A DNA stretch of 64,000 bases from NCBI GenBank assembly GCA_017420755.1, contig JAFQOG010000028.1, forward strand, positions 62,001 to 126,000. Reading direction: 5' to 3'. Below the pieces are notes generated by a model that saw nothing but the letters and a program-made list of their open reading frames with translations, ran no database searches and was not told the DNA's origin. This document shows positions 33,037 to 42,533 of this stretch, one piece after another. Source of the stretch: Clostridia bacterium (GTDB lineage: Bacteria; Bacillota; Clostridia; Oscillospirales; CAG-272). The first letter of the stretch is position 1; each line of letters begins with the position of its first letter. The position numbers and the translations under genes were made by a program.

Positions 33037-33990
33037 TTATTTTTTTATTTTTCTCAGGTCATTCCCAAGAAACATTTTTATTGTGAATTCACCGAAAAGA
33101 CGGCTTGTAATTCTGTCGTGATATTTGCTTCTTATTTCCTTAGAGCTTAGGTTTGTGCTTGCAATAATAGGAAGATTCTTGTTTAATCTTGTATTGATTA
33201 TGTTATATAAGCAAGCAACTGTAAAAGAATTAACAGCCTCTGCACCAAGGTCGTCGATAATTAAAAGGTCACAGTCAAGATATTTTTGAGAGATTGGCTC
33301 CTCGTCAGAAAAGCGATCTCTAAAACGGTCAGAGTCAAAATCAAAGAAGATGTTTTGCGCTGTTTCATAAACAACGTTGTAGCCGTTTTCTATAAGTGCC
33401 TTGGCAATGGCAGTGGACATATGAGTTTTTCCAAGACCTGTGCCACCAACAAACAAAACATTGTCCTTGATTTTTGCAAAATCATCGACGTAATTTAGGG
33501 CATAGCCAAGAAGCTCCTTCATATCATCCCTTCTTTCGTACATATCAAGAGAGAATGTTTCAAAGGACTGAGTTTTAATAAGATTTGAAATTCCCGATAC
33601 CTTAAATTGCTCCTCGATGAGCCTTGACTTATAGCATTGGCACATTTTGCCACCATTCACACCCCAGTCCTGACAAAGCGGACAAGCATAGTGCAGGTCG
33701 GTGTAATCAGCGCTATACCCCTTAGATGTGAGCAAATCAGCGCGCTTTTCTTGTAAAGTAAGATTTCTTTGCTTTAGAGCTTCAATTCTTTCGCTAAGAC
33801 CATCCTTGCCTTCGATTGCGCAAGCCATAATGTTAACACCGGTCAAGGATAATTCCTTATCAATAGCTCTTATTTCTGGAATTTTGGAGTAAATTTCAAT
33901 AAGTCTTTCGTCGCGAACGGCTTCGCTTCTATCTCTTTTGGCTTCAAACTCTTCATTAACTATATTTATTATTTTTTTAGAGAAACTCAT
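33037..33990 (-). CDS. helicase loader / primosomal ATPase (DnaC/DnaI-like)
   Basis: 317-residue AAA+ protein. The N-terminal part has a Cys cluster (CPLCQDWG, KMCQC) as in DnaI zinc-binding domains. The ATPase shows Walker A GGTGLGKTH, Walker B LLIIDDLGAE, sensor IIASTNL and the arginine-finger region DRITSRLFGE. It loads the replicative helicase onto DNA. The ATG overlaps the stop of the DnaD gene as ATGA, the standard dnaD-dnaI pairing of primosome genes in Clostridia. IstB-type transposition ATPases are a related alternative but lack the Cys cluster. Confidence 0.9.
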   Translation of the reverse strand: MSFSKKIINIVNEEFEAKRDRSEAVRDERLIEIYSKIPEIRAIDKELSLTGVNIMACAIEGKDGLSERIEALKQRNLTLQEKRADLLTSKGYSADYTDLHYACPLCQDWGVNGGKMCQCYKSRLIEEQFKVSGISNLIKTQSFETFSLDMYERRDDMKELLGYALNYVDDFAKIKDNVLFVGGTGLGKTHMSTAIAKALIENGYNVVYETAQNIFFDFDSDRFRDRFSDEEPISQKYLDCDLLIIDDLGAEAVNSFTVACLYNIINTRLNKNLPIIASTNLSSKEIRSKYHDRITSRLFGEFTIKMFLGNDLRKIKK

Positions 33991-34934
33991 TTTTTACTCC
34001 TTTCCTTTATTCGCTCGCTTGAACGCTTGAGTGCAGCCTCAAAAAAGTCGTCAGTGTCAAACGAGGACATTGACATCTTATTTTTGTGGCTTTGAAGTGA
34101 TTTTTCTGCGTCCTCGACGGTTTTAACACCAGATGCGAGCCAGTTTTCAAGAATTTTATTTGTGTAATTCCAGTTGGCGCCCTTCCCGTTGTCAACCGAA
34201 ATTTCATATGCCATTTTTATAAGGTCATAGCTTAATTTTCCGTTAACCCAAGACTCAAAAATTCCTTTTTCACGTGAAGTAAATTCGCGTCCGCCAATGC
34301 CGAAAAGCTTTCTTACCTTATATTCGAGTGAGCGCTTGTTTCTACGCGCAGAGAAGTGTGACTCCAGCTTTTCGTAGGTGTCAACACCCTCGTCGTAAAG
34401 AATTTTTACAGTTTTTCTTATGTATGCCCAGTTTGAGGTGTTGTTTTCAACACAATAGGCAAGGAGCATAAGGATATATTCATCGCTGAATTTGTAAAAG
34501 CTTTTAATATGTAAAAGTGAGTTGTAGTCGGTTGGAGTGAAATCCTTGCCAAGCACATTTTGTGCACAGTCGGCAAGCATTTTAAAGCTTGGATTTGCGT
34601 TAATCAAGGAGGTGATTTGCGCACCTGTGTATGTTGGTACGGAATTGTCAATCTCGGCATAAGCAGAGGAGGCTTCGCAGGAGATTTCCACACCGTCAAG
34701 CTCTATTATGCCATTTTTTGCCCAAAAGCAAAGTGCATTTGTTACTTCAGTCGCATTAAGTCCAAGCTTCTCTGAAATAGTCGGCATAGCCTTATCAAAA
34801 TCACTAAAATAGCTTGAATATGCAGAGAGGGCAAGTATAACCTTTAGCTCATTTTCGTTGGCGCTTGCCAAAAAATCGGCAACGCCAGCAGGAAGATTTA
34901 TAATGCTTCCTGTATATTTAATAGAAATTTTCAT
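33987..34934 (-). CDS. DnaD-domain primosome protein
   Basis: 315 residues. A winged-helix-like N-terminus (TISEKLGLNATEVTNALCFW) is followed by two DnaD/DnaB_2 domains. The second bears NWNYTNKILENWLASGVKT, the YxxxIxxxW signature that remodels DNA. It works with the downstream helicase loader in replication initiation and restart. GGAGAA before the ATG. It follows tsaD by 11 bp. Confidence 0.9.
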   Translation of the reverse strand: MKISIKYTGSIINLPAGVADFLASANENELKVILALSAYSSYFSDFDKAMPTISEKLGLNATEVTNALCFWAKNGIIELDGVEISCEASSAYAEIDNSVPTYTGAQITSLINANPSFKMLADCAQNVLGKDFTPTDYNSLLHIKSFYKFSDEYILMLLAYCVENNTSNWAYIRKTVKILYDEGVDTYEKLESHFSARRNKRSLEYKVRKLFGIGGREFTSREKGIFESWVNGKLSYDLIKMAYEISVDNGKGANWNYTNKILENWLASGVKTVEDAEKSLQSHKNKMSMSSFDTDDFFEAALKRSSERIKERSKK

Positions 34935-34945
34935 TTTATTCTCCG

Positions 34946-35947
34946 TCAGCTTGGATACGCGTTCAATGCTTCGTCGGCGCGCGCTCCGTCTAAATATTCA
35001 TAATAGCCCTGTGCACCAATCATTGCGGCATTGTCACCACAAAGAGATAGCTCGGGCGCGTAAAATTCTGTGTTTGTTTCCCTTGCAAGAGTCGACAGCG
35101 CCTCTCTTATATGAGAATTGGCGCTAACACCACCCGCTAATACGATTTTTTTGTATTCGGTTTTATTTAGAGCATCACGCACCTTTTGGGTTATAGCCTC
35201 TGTGATTGAATAGGTGACTGATGCGCAAACATCGGCAGGAGAAATTTCTTCGCCCTTTTGATTTTTTGTGTTTAGATAGTTAATAACAGCGGTTTTAAGA
35301 CCACTAAAGGAAAAATCAAGCGTATCCTTATTAATGCTTGGTGAGGGGAAGGAAATTGCGTGCTTGTCCCCTTGGGAGGCGAGCTTGTCAACCATAGCCC
35401 CACCGGGATAGGGGAGCCCCATAACGCGACCGATTTTATCGAAGCATTCACCGACCGCATCATCACGTGTTGCGGCAATTTCATCGAACCCTGTGTATGA
35501 TTTTACATCAAAAAACGATGTATGGCCGCCTGAAACGACAAGGGATAAAAATGGTGGCTCAAGCTTCTTGTGAGTTAGATAGTTCGCAGCGACATGTCCC
35601 TTTATATGGTCAACTGGAACGAGTGGGATATTGTTAGCAAAAGCAAGTGATTTAGCAAAATTAACACCGACTAAAAGCGCACCAATAAGACCGGGGCCGT
35701 TTGTAACCGCAATTAAGTCAATGTCCTTTATGGTTACACCTGCGACATCTAATGCCTCGTAGGTGATTTTTGAAATCGCTTCAATGTGCGCACGACTTGC
35801 AATTTCAGGCACAACTCCGCCATAAAGCGCCTGAATATCAACGGATGAGGCAATAATATTCGATTTTACTTCGCGTGTGCCTTCACTCATTTCAAGCACA
35901 GCACAGGCGGTTTCGTCACATGAGGATTCAAAGCTTAAAACTAACAT
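34946..35947 (-). CDS. tsaD: tRNA N6-adenosine threonylcarbamoyltransferase
   Basis: 333-residue ASKHA-fold enzyme, the last step of t6A37 synthesis on ANN-decoding tRNAs. Motifs: SFESSCDETACAVLE, the metal-site SRAHIEAI, TNGPGLIGALLVG, DHIKGH, VSGGHTS, YPGGAMVDKLA and the nucleotide loop AGGVSANSHIR. Its partners TsaB and TsaE are not in the window; rimI precedes it as in the common tsaB-rimI-tsaD order. Confidence 0.97.
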   Translation of the reverse strand: MLVLSFESSCDETACAVLEMSEGTREVKSNIIASSVDIQALYGGVVPEIASRAHIEAISKITYEALDVAGVTIKDIDLIAVTNGPGLIGALLVGVNFAKSLAFANNIPLVPVDHIKGHVAANYLTHKKLEPPFLSLVVSGGHTSFFDVKSYTGFDEIAATRDDAVGECFDKIGRVMGLPYPGGAMVDKLASQGDKHAISFPSPSINKDTLDFSFSGLKTAVINYLNTKNQKGEEISPADVCASVTYSITEAITQKVRDALNKTEYKKIVLAGGVSANSHIREALSTLARETNTEFYAPELSLCGDNAAMIGAQGYYEYLDGARADEALNAYPS

Positions 35948-35963
35948 TATTGCATCCTTCCTT

Positions 35964-36410
35964 TCAAATTTCTAAGTTCATAAGCACAGCGTTTTCTGTC
36001 GGCTGTGAGTAATGGTTTTTCGATATACCAACAGGTATAAATCCGAATTTTCTATACAAGCTTATAGCTGGCAAATTTGATTCTCTTACCTCTAAAAAGA
36101 GCTTTTTGCACCCATTTTCATTAGCATAGCTAAGAAGCGCGCCAATAAGAGATTTGCCAACGCCCATTTTCCTTGCACTTGGCGTTGTTGCCACGTTTAC
36201 AATTTGACATTCATCAATGATTTGTGTGAAGCTGACATAACCGACGATGCTTTCATCAATTTTCGCCACAAAAAATCCCCAAATAGGGTTGTCTATATAT
36301 CCTAAAATATCAGCCTCCGAAAAAGGAGTGGAAAAGCACTCTTTTTCAATTTTTGCGACACTGGGTGCGTCTTTTTTTGTAATTTTCTCTATTCTTATAG
36401 AGTTTATCAT
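35964..36410 (-). CDS. rimI: GNAT acetyltransferase, RimI-like
   Basis: 148 residues from ATG 36410, directly after the deaminase stop (TGATATG). GNAT core: VNVATTPSARKMGVGKSLIG for acetyl-CoA binding, LEVRESNLPAISLYRKFGF and GISKNHYSQP with the catalytic Tyr near the end, all typical of RimI, which acetylates ribosomal protein S18 or other N-termini. The position before tsaD supports the name. Confidence 0.9.
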   Translation of the reverse strand: MINSIRIEKITKKDAPSVAKIEKECFSTPFSEADILGYIDNPIWGFFVAKIDESIVGYVSFTQIIDECQIVNVATTPSARKMGVGKSLIGALLSYANENGCKKLFLEVRESNLPAISLYRKFGFIPVGISKNHYSQPTENAVLMNLEI

Positions 36411-36411
36411 A

Positions 36412-36900
36412 TCAGTAGCCGAATTTTCCTGAAAGGCTGTCGTCGTCCTTGATCCAGTCGCCGACAATAACCTCAGTATAATCTTTCTTAGTGTTTCTGA
36501 TAATAACCTTTGAAATGCCGGCGTTTATGATTTGACGCTTGCACATCATACAGCTGTTCATGCCACCAATAATGTCACCGGTTTTTGGGTCTGTGCAGCA
36601 CATATAAAGGGTAGCACCGAGCATTTGATCACGAGATGCGGCAATAATTGCATTTGCCTCTGCATGAACGCTACGACAAAGCTCATATCTTTCTCCCTTA
36701 GGAATACCTAAGGTGTCACGGTAGCAAGAGCCAAGCTCGTTACAGTTAACGCGTCCTCTTGGCGCACCATTGTAGCCTGTTGAAACTATAACATCGTTTT
36801 TAACGATGATAGCGCCAAAGCGACGGCGAAGGCATGTGCTTCTTTCCGAAACTGTTTCTGCAATATCAAGATAGTAGTTATGTTTAGATACTCTTTCCAT
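36412..36900 (-). CDS. dCMP deaminase (ComEB-like)
   Basis: 162-residue zinc deaminase that turns dCMP into dUMP. The zinc and catalytic motif is SVHAEANAI, with the second zinc pair SCMMC. YNGAPRGRVNC is the family substrate loop. The window also encodes dUTPase, another dUMP supplier. It lies between topB and rimI in one operon. Confidence 0.94.
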   Translation of the reverse strand: MERVSKHNYYLDIAETVSERSTCLRRRFGAIIVKNDVIVSTGYNGAPRGRVNCNELGSCYRDTLGIPKGERYELCRSVHAEANAIIAASRDQMLGATLYMCCTDPKTGDIIGGMNSCMMCKRQIINAGISKVIIRNTKKDYTEVIVGDWIKDDDSLSGKFGY

Positions 36901-36911
36901 AATAAGCTCCT

Positions 36912-39017
36912 TTAGTTGAAATCGAATATGACCTTGCCCTCATTATCAAGCTTCAAAACTGCATCGAAGCTTTTTCCGTTCTTTGAGACAAAGCCTTGGA
37001 TTTTGCTTGTTTTTCCCGTTGCTAAAAGCATTTTCACGTTTGACAGGGAAATAACACGCTTACAAATTGATTTATTGATTGTGAATTTACAGCCATCCTT
37101 ATAGCCGGTACAGCCGTAACCGAATTTTGTTCTTATAACATCCTTTTCGCATAGAGGACATTTGCCGACAATTTCACCAAAAATTCCTATATTTGTGTCC
37201 TTTTCTGGCTCAGCATTCTTTGAAATTTCGAAAACCTCGCCAATTTCCTTTTTGGCAAGGTGAACACTATCATCAACTGTGATTTCGCTCCTATATACCT
37301 TTTTGAGCGCTTGACCCATTTGGCTTGTTTTATATTTGTCCATTATAATTCCAAGCTGAGAGAGAGATTCAATAAGATATTCGCCGTCTGGCAAAATGTA
37401 GTAGGAATCCTTCTTTAGCATTATGTATGCACTTTTGCACGCATTTTCTATAATTCCGGTTCTTGTCGCCTCAGTGCCAAGCTCTAAGCCTTCAAAGATT
37501 GCCTTGTAATCCTCATCGTCACTCTCGTCAGCATTTGCCTTGTCCTCCTTGAATGGATTCTTTAGGTAGTTGTTTAGAGTTTCGATTGTGTAGTGCTTAG
37601 GTGGAGTGGTTTCCTTTTCTTGAGGCTTGAAATCAATATTCACCCTGTCGCCTTTCGAAAGCTTAGGCAGAATTTTATCCTTAGGCGTATAGTCATCAAA
37701 CTTTGTCCAACCGGGTTGGGTAATAACCGTGCCTTTAAGGGTGAATTCCTCGTAGTCTCCAACCTTGATTTTGATTTCGCTACGCTCAATTTTACATTCC
37801 TCTGAGCAGAAAACAGCAACAAATCGTCTTAAAATTGTTGAATAAACCTGCTTTTCCTTCTCGGAAAGGGCTTTAGGGTCTGGGATTTTATAGGTTGGGG
37901 TAAGAGCAGAGTGGGATTCGATTTTTGAGTCGTCAAAGATGCTCTTGGAAAACCTAAATTCTACAGGATACCCCATCTTTGAAACGTTTGTAATGATTGA
38001 TTTCATTTTTCCTTGCTCGGCAGTGGCTAAATACTCGGAGTTGGTACGTGGATATGTAACATATCCCTCCTCGTAAAGCTTTTGAACAGTAGAAAGAGAA
38101 TCATCCATTGACATTTTGTATTTTTTACCAAGATAGCTCTGCAATTTTGATAGCGAAAACAATTTCGGTGGGGAGAGTGTGTCTTTTTTTGTCTTAACCG
38201 ATGTGACAATGGCGTCACTTTCGTTGTATTTTTTGCACTCGTCATTAGCTTTTGAAAGCTCTTCCTTTGTGAATTTTGTCTTCGAGGTTAAATCAACAAA
38301 CTCATCGTTTGTTTTTTCGTGAGATGAGATAACATAGTATTTTTGAGGAACAAAGTTCCTAATTTCCATATCTCTGTCGTAAATTGCCTTGACAATAGGT
38401 ACAATAACTCTGCCAACGCGGAGAAGCTTGCCGGTCTTTAGGGTCGCAAATCGAGTCAGATTAACACCATAAAGCCAGTCTATATAGGTTCTCGCAAAGC
38501 CCTCGTTTGCAAGAGAAATGTATTCCGTTTCGCTTTTCATATTGGAAAGTGCCTCAGAAATTGTCTCTGGCGTTTGGTCGGGAAGCCATAGACGAACGAA
38601 ATTTTTGTCCCCCTCAAGAGCGTGCTCGACACAAAGACGAACGATGATTTCGCCCTCGCGGTCTGCGTCTCCTGCGTTTACAATCGTGTCAATGTTTGCG
38701 CGGTTGCAGAGATATTTAATTGTGTTGAACTGCTTTTTGACACCGGGGTCGATTTCCTTATTTGCGTTTCTTTTAAGATTAAATTTAAACTTATCAGGAA
38801 AGCAAGGGAGATTGTCCATTGTCCACTTTGGCTGTGGATTTGGCACATAATCTTCAATGTCGGCAAGGGAGAACAAATGACCGAAAACCCAGGTGACAAC
38901 GTAATCGCCACCCTCGTAGTAGCCGTCGCGCTTTGTCATTTTATCATCTTGAAGGCGCGCAATTCCTGCAAGAATGTTTCTTGCAAGTGATGGCTTTTCT
39001 GCAATAATCAGCTTCAT
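36912..39017 (-). CDS. topB: DNA topoisomerase III
   Basis: 701-residue type IA topoisomerase. The Toprim domain starts LIIAEKPSLARNI and has NAGDADREGEIIVR; the active-site Tyr is in GYVTYPRTNSEYL; IENACKSAYI and the C-terminal zinc-finger CPLCEKDVIRTKFGYGC follow. It relaxes negative supercoils and decatenates DNA. First gene of the topB-deaminase-rimI-tsaD-dnaD-dnaI operon. Some mobile elements carry TopB, but the housekeeping neighbours argue for a chromosomal copy. Confidence 0.93.
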   Translation of the reverse strand: MKLIIAEKPSLARNILAGIARLQDDKMTKRDGYYEGGDYVVTWVFGHLFSLADIEDYVPNPQPKWTMDNLPCFPDKFKFNLKRNANKEIDPGVKKQFNTIKYLCNRANIDTIVNAGDADREGEIIVRLCVEHALEGDKNFVRLWLPDQTPETISEALSNMKSETEYISLANEGFARTYIDWLYGVNLTRFATLKTGKLLRVGRVIVPIVKAIYDRDMEIRNFVPQKYYVISSHEKTNDEFVDLTSKTKFTKEELSKANDECKKYNESDAIVTSVKTKKDTLSPPKLFSLSKLQSYLGKKYKMSMDDSLSTVQKLYEEGYVTYPRTNSEYLATAEQGKMKSIITNVSKMGYPVEFRFSKSIFDDSKIESHSALTPTYKIPDPKALSEKEKQVYSTILRRFVAVFCSEECKIERSEIKIKVGDYEEFTLKGTVITQPGWTKFDDYTPKDKILPKLSKGDRVNIDFKPQEKETTPPKHYTIETLNNYLKNPFKEDKANADESDDEDYKAIFEGLELGTEATRTGIIENACKSAYIMLKKDSYYILPDGEYLIESLSQLGIIMDKYKTSQMGQALKKVYRSEITVDDSVHLAKKEIGEVFEISKNAEPEKDTNIGIFGEIVGKCPLCEKDVIRTKFGYGCTGYKDGCKFTINKSICKRVISLSNVKMLLATGKTSKIQGFVSKNGKSFDAVLKLDNEGKVIFDFN

Positions 39018-39064
39018 AGTGGTCTCCTTTCCAAAAAGATTACAAAAAATGTCGATACAAAATT

Positions 39065-39093
39065 ATTGTAGCACACTTATTTATATTTTTCAA
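39065..39093 (-). promoter_or_regulatory. promoter of the topB operon
   Basis: TTGAAA (39088-39093), 17 bp, TACAAT (39065-39070) on the minus strand, upstream of GGAAAGGAG and the topB ATG. Confidence 0.8.
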
Positions 39094-39111
39094 GTATAAT
39101 ATTAAAATATA

Positions 39112-39138
39112 AAAGCGCAGGGATAAAACCTGCGCTTT
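39112..39138 (-). terminator. intrinsic terminator after mnmA
   Basis: AAAGCGCAGG/CCTGCGCTTT stem with a 7-base loop, then a U-rich tail on the minus strand. Confidence 0.9.
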
Positions 39139-39159
39139 ATTTTGATTTAAAAAACACAC

Positions 39160-40227
39160 TTAGTCTAATTCTGTTTTAGAAATGATTCCACCACCGAGAA
39201 CAACATCGCCGTCGTATAAAACAACGCTTTGACCCTTGCAAATCGCTCTTTGTGGCTCATCAAAAACAACATGCAAAACACCATTTTTTAGACACGCCTC
39301 GGCGCTTTTTTCAATTTGATTGTATCTAACCTTGGCAAAACAGCGTATTGGCTCATCAATAGAATCAAGGGCTGATAGAACAACATTGTCGGCCCATAAC
39401 TCGCGCGAGAAAAGGTCCTCGTTTTCGCCTATTATTACCTCGTTTGTATCTAAATTTTTGCCACAAACGTACATTGAATGAGGAAGCGCTAAGCCAAGCC
39501 CCTTTCTTTGACCTATGGTGTATCTTATTATACCCTTGTGCTTACCAAGGATTTTCCCATCTTTTGTTACAAAATTGCCCACAGGGTAGGACTTTTTTGT
39601 ATAATTCTCAATAAATTTGGCGTAATCGCCATCGGGAACAAAGCAAATATCTTGGCTTTCCTTTTTTGTCCCTAATTCAAGCCCAAATTGATTAACGATT
39701 TCACGCGTTTCGTTTTTGCTTTCAATTTTTCCAAGAGGAAAGATGGTCTTTTCGATTTTTTCGCGTGAAAGACGATATAAAACATAGCTTTGGTCCTTTG
39801 AGAGGTTTTTTGCCTTCTTTAAAACCTTTCGCTTATACCTTTCGTCATACTCGATTATAGCATAGTGACCGGTTGCAATAAGGTCACAGTCGATTTTTTT
39901 GGCAAACTCAAAGAGCTTGTCAAATTTTAGGTGAAAATTACATTCGATACACGGATTTGGTGTTGCACCATTTTCATATGAGCTTATGAAATTAGAAATA
40001 ACGTATTTATCAAAATCCTTTGAAAAATCAACCACGTGGTGCGGTATTTCTAATTTTTGACATGTTTTTTGCGCATCCAAAATGTCGCTTTCTCCCGAGC
40101 ATTTTGAATCCTTTGCCGTGTGTAGGCGCATAGTTGCACCAATACAGTCATATCCTTCGTTTTTTAATATACACGCACAAGCAGAGCTGTCAACTCCACC
40201 ACTCATGGCTACTAATAATTTTTCCAA
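39160..40227 (-). CDS. mnmA: tRNA-specific 2-thiouridylase
   Basis: 355-residue PP-loop enzyme making s2U34 in tRNA-Lys/Glu/Gln. The start is MSGGVDSSACACILK with the PP-loop. The first catalytic Cys is in NPCIECNFHLKF, the second in ESQDICFVPDGDY, and TIGQRKGLGLAL follows. Sulfur comes from a cysteine desulfurase, one of which is encoded at 12783-13946. It starts 1 bp after the GH78 stop and so is transcribed with a rhamnosidase gene, an odd pairing. Confidence 0.96.
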   Translation of the reverse strand: MEKLLVAMSGGVDSSACACILKNEGYDCIGATMRLHTAKDSKCSGESDILDAQKTCQKLEIPHHVVDFSKDFDKYVISNFISSYENGATPNPCIECNFHLKFDKLFEFAKKIDCDLIATGHYAIIEYDERYKRKVLKKAKNLSKDQSYVLYRLSREKIEKTIFPLGKIESKNETREIVNQFGLELGTKKESQDICFVPDGDYAKFIENYTKKSYPVGNFVTKDGKILGKHKGIIRYTIGQRKGLGLALPHSMYVCGKNLDTNEVIIGENEDLFSRELWADNVVLSALDSIDEPIRCFAKVRYNQIEKSAEACLKNGVLHVVFDEPQRAICKGQSVVLYDGDVVLGGGIISKTELD

Positions 40228-40228
40228 T

Positions 40229-42364
40229 TTAAAATACGTAGCTTCCTTTCTCTACACAAAATTCCTTGCCGTCAATAATAATTGTTGCTTTGGATGGTGT
40301 AGTAATTTCGTATCTGAATTTATCGCCCTCATTAAACCAAGCAGATGATACAGTTCCTTTTCTTGTTTCGATTTTCGCACTCAGCCATTTGAGCTTCTTG
40401 GTTGGTTTTGGTGCGATTATGACTTCTTCAAAGCCCGGCTTTTCGTCAACGGTTTTTATACCGCAAGCAACACCGTAAACCCAATCTGCCACGCTTCCGT
40501 ATGCGTAGTGGTTGAAGGAGTTCATATCCTTTGACCAAAATTCACCCTTGTCGTTAACTCCGTCCCAGTGCTCCCAGATGGTTGTTGCGCCCTGCTTAAC
40601 CGAATATAGCCATGATGGATAATTTTCTTGCAAAAGCAAATCGTATGCAAGCTCGGTATATCCGTTTTCTGACAGCGCGTGGAGCAAATAGGGAGTTCCT
40701 ACAAAGCCTGTTTTGAGCCTCTTGCCATTTTCTATAATCAGGCTTGCAAGCTTATCGGCAACTGCTTTTTTATCTTGGGCAAAATCAAAGTAAAGAGCAA
40801 TCGCACATTCGGTTTGCGTATTAAACTCGTTGAATTTTTTTCTTCCATTTTCTAAAATCTTACTATGTAGTCTTTCGTATTTTGAAACGTTTTTGCCAAG
40901 AACCTTGCCCGCCTTAATGACGAGGCTAACAGAGTAAGCATAGAAAATTGTAGCAATAATATCAGGGTTGCTTGACCCTTTGTAGCTTCCTGCGGGTGCG
41001 TCAAGTCCCAGCCAATCTCCAAAATGCCAGCAACCATACCAAAGATACTTTTCTTTGGTAATTCTACCAATCTCATCTACATAGTCGCACATAGACTTAA
41101 ATTGCCTTGCGAGGATTTTTTTGTTGGCGTAGGTTAAATAAATTTGCCAAGGGCACACGGTTGAAGCATCGCTCCATACGGCGGTAGAGCTTCCCGGTCT
41201 ATCGTGTACCTGAGGGATACAGAAAGGAATAAGCCCCTCGCGCTTTTGCTCAAGACGAAGGTCCTCAAGCCACTTGTCAAAGAATTTTTCTACATCATAG
41301 TTATAAGATGCGGTTTTTATAAACACCTGTGCATCCCCTGTCCAACCAAGTCTTTCATCTCTTTGAGGACAGTCGGTAGGAATATCAAGAAAGTTGCCCT
41401 TTTGTCCCCAAATTATATTTGAAAATAGCTTATTAAGCAGTGGGCTGGAGGAATTCAAGTAGCCCGTTCTTTTTAAATCTGAATGAAGCACAATTGCCTT
41501 TATGTTACTTTTTGTAACCTCGCAGGGAAAACAATCAACGCGAATATATCTAAAGCCCCAAAAACATAGCTTTGGCTTATATACCTGATGCCCGTCATCG
41601 CATATATAATCAAATTTTGCCTTTGCGCTGCGGTAGTTTTCTGTGTAGAAATTTCCGTCTCTGTCAAGCACCTCGGCAACTGATAAGGAAACCTTGTCGC
41701 CTCTTTTTGCATCAAGGTCGATTTCAAAATATCCCGTCATATTTTGACCAAAGTCGATAACAGTTTCGCCTTTTGGCGTTTTAAAGATGCTTCGAGGATA
41801 AACAATTTCTTGCTCCTTGACAAATACGCCCTGTTGATTAACTATTTTAAATTCGTTATAGTTCTGTATTTTTACGGGAATGAATTTTTCCTCATATGTA
41901 GCGTCATAGCTTTCACCGTCGTAAATATCGGAAAAAGTGATTTTGCTAAGAGCACATTCCCAACCCTCATCTGAATAAATATATTCCTTGGTGTTATCAC
42001 TATATATAATCTCAATTTCACAAATCAATGCAGGATAAACATCGGGAAGCTCTTTTCTGGTTCTTATGTTGATTCTGCCGTTAAACCAACCCGAGGAAAG
42101 AGTTGCTTTTATTTCATTTTCATTCTTTATCATATTGGTAATATCATACGTCTGCATTTGTGTGCGCTTGTAGTATGTCCAGCCCGGTGCCAAAATAAAA
42201 TCACCGATTCTTGAACCATTAAGCTCGGCGTAATAACAGCCGAGAGAGGTGATTTTTAAGGTCGCCTTTTTAATTTTCTTGGAAACGGCAAATTTTCTTC
42301 TAAATACGGGACAGGTGTAGTCCTCTTTGGTAGGATATGAAATCCATTTAGAGTTATTTAACAT
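40229..42364 (-). CDS. GH78 alpha-L-rhamnosidase
   Basis: 711 residues, without a signal peptide. N-terminal jelly-roll domains (YAELNGSRIGDFILAPGWT, SSGWFNGRI) precede the (alpha/alpha)6 barrel. The GH78 signature DCPQRDERLGWTGD carries the general acid and binding residues; GATTIWEHWDG and FNHYAYGSVADWVY with the catalytic Glu/His region follow. It releases rhamnose from plant glycosides or pectin fragments, presumably after import. FucO at 53679 could reduce the lactaldehyde from rhamnose breakdown. Confidence 0.93.
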   Translation of the reverse strand: MLNNSKWISYPTKEDYTCPVFRRKFAVSKKIKKATLKITSLGCYYAELNGSRIGDFILAPGWTYYKRTQMQTYDITNMIKNENEIKATLSSGWFNGRINIRTRKELPDVYPALICEIEIIYSDNTKEYIYSDEGWECALSKITFSDIYDGESYDATYEEKFIPVKIQNYNEFKIVNQQGVFVKEQEIVYPRSIFKTPKGETVIDFGQNMTGYFEIDLDAKRGDKVSLSVAEVLDRDGNFYTENYRSAKAKFDYICDDGHQVYKPKLCFWGFRYIRVDCFPCEVTKSNIKAIVLHSDLKRTGYLNSSSPLLNKLFSNIIWGQKGNFLDIPTDCPQRDERLGWTGDAQVFIKTASYNYDVEKFFDKWLEDLRLEQKREGLIPFCIPQVHDRPGSSTAVWSDASTVCPWQIYLTYANKKILARQFKSMCDYVDEIGRITKEKYLWYGCWHFGDWLGLDAPAGSYKGSSNPDIIATIFYAYSVSLVIKAGKVLGKNVSKYERLHSKILENGRKKFNEFNTQTECAIALYFDFAQDKKAVADKLASLIIENGKRLKTGFVGTPYLLHALSENGYTELAYDLLLQENYPSWLYSVKQGATTIWEHWDGVNDKGEFWSKDMNSFNHYAYGSVADWVYGVACGIKTVDEKPGFEEVIIAPKPTKKLKWLSAKIETRKGTVSSAWFNEGDKFRYEITTPSKATIIIDGKEFCVEKGSYVF

Positions 42365-42398
42365 AAATACCTCGCATAAGCATAGTAGTATATCCTAA

Positions 42399-42426
42399 TT
42401 ATACCAAGAGGGAAAATAAAAATCAA
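42399..42426 (-). promoter_or_regulatory. promoter of the GH78-mnmA operon
   Basis: TTGATT (42421-42426), 16 bp, TATAAT (42399-42404) on the minus strand. Confidence 0.65.
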
Positions 42427-42466
42427 CAAATTACTTATAAATAAGTAAAAAATAGTAAAAAAACTA

Positions 42467-42496
42467 TTGACAAAAGCACTTTTGATGTATTATAAT
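42467..42496 (+). promoter_or_regulatory. promoter of the ArsR/P-type ATPase operon
   Basis: TTGACA (42467-42472), 18 bp, TATAAT (42491-42496). Confidence 0.88.
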
Positions 42497-42501
42497 GAAC
42501 G

Positions 42502-42519
42502 TATGAACAATTGCTCATA
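42502..42519 (+). promoter_or_regulatory. ArsR/SmtB-family operator
   Basis: TATGAACAATTGCTCATA is an 18-bp palindrome with one mismatched pair, matching the TGAACA...TGTTCA-like boxes of SmtB/CzrA repressors. It lies 5 bp downstream of the -10 box, over the start of transcription, where a bound repressor would block RNA polymerase. Confidence 0.85.
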
Positions 42520-42533
42520 TATAGGAGGGTAAC

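Noticed and set aside
36912-39017. TopB as a marker of an integrative element
   Set aside because: It heads an operon of core genes (deaminase, rimI, tsaD, dnaD, dnaI) and no relaxase or transfer genes are near.
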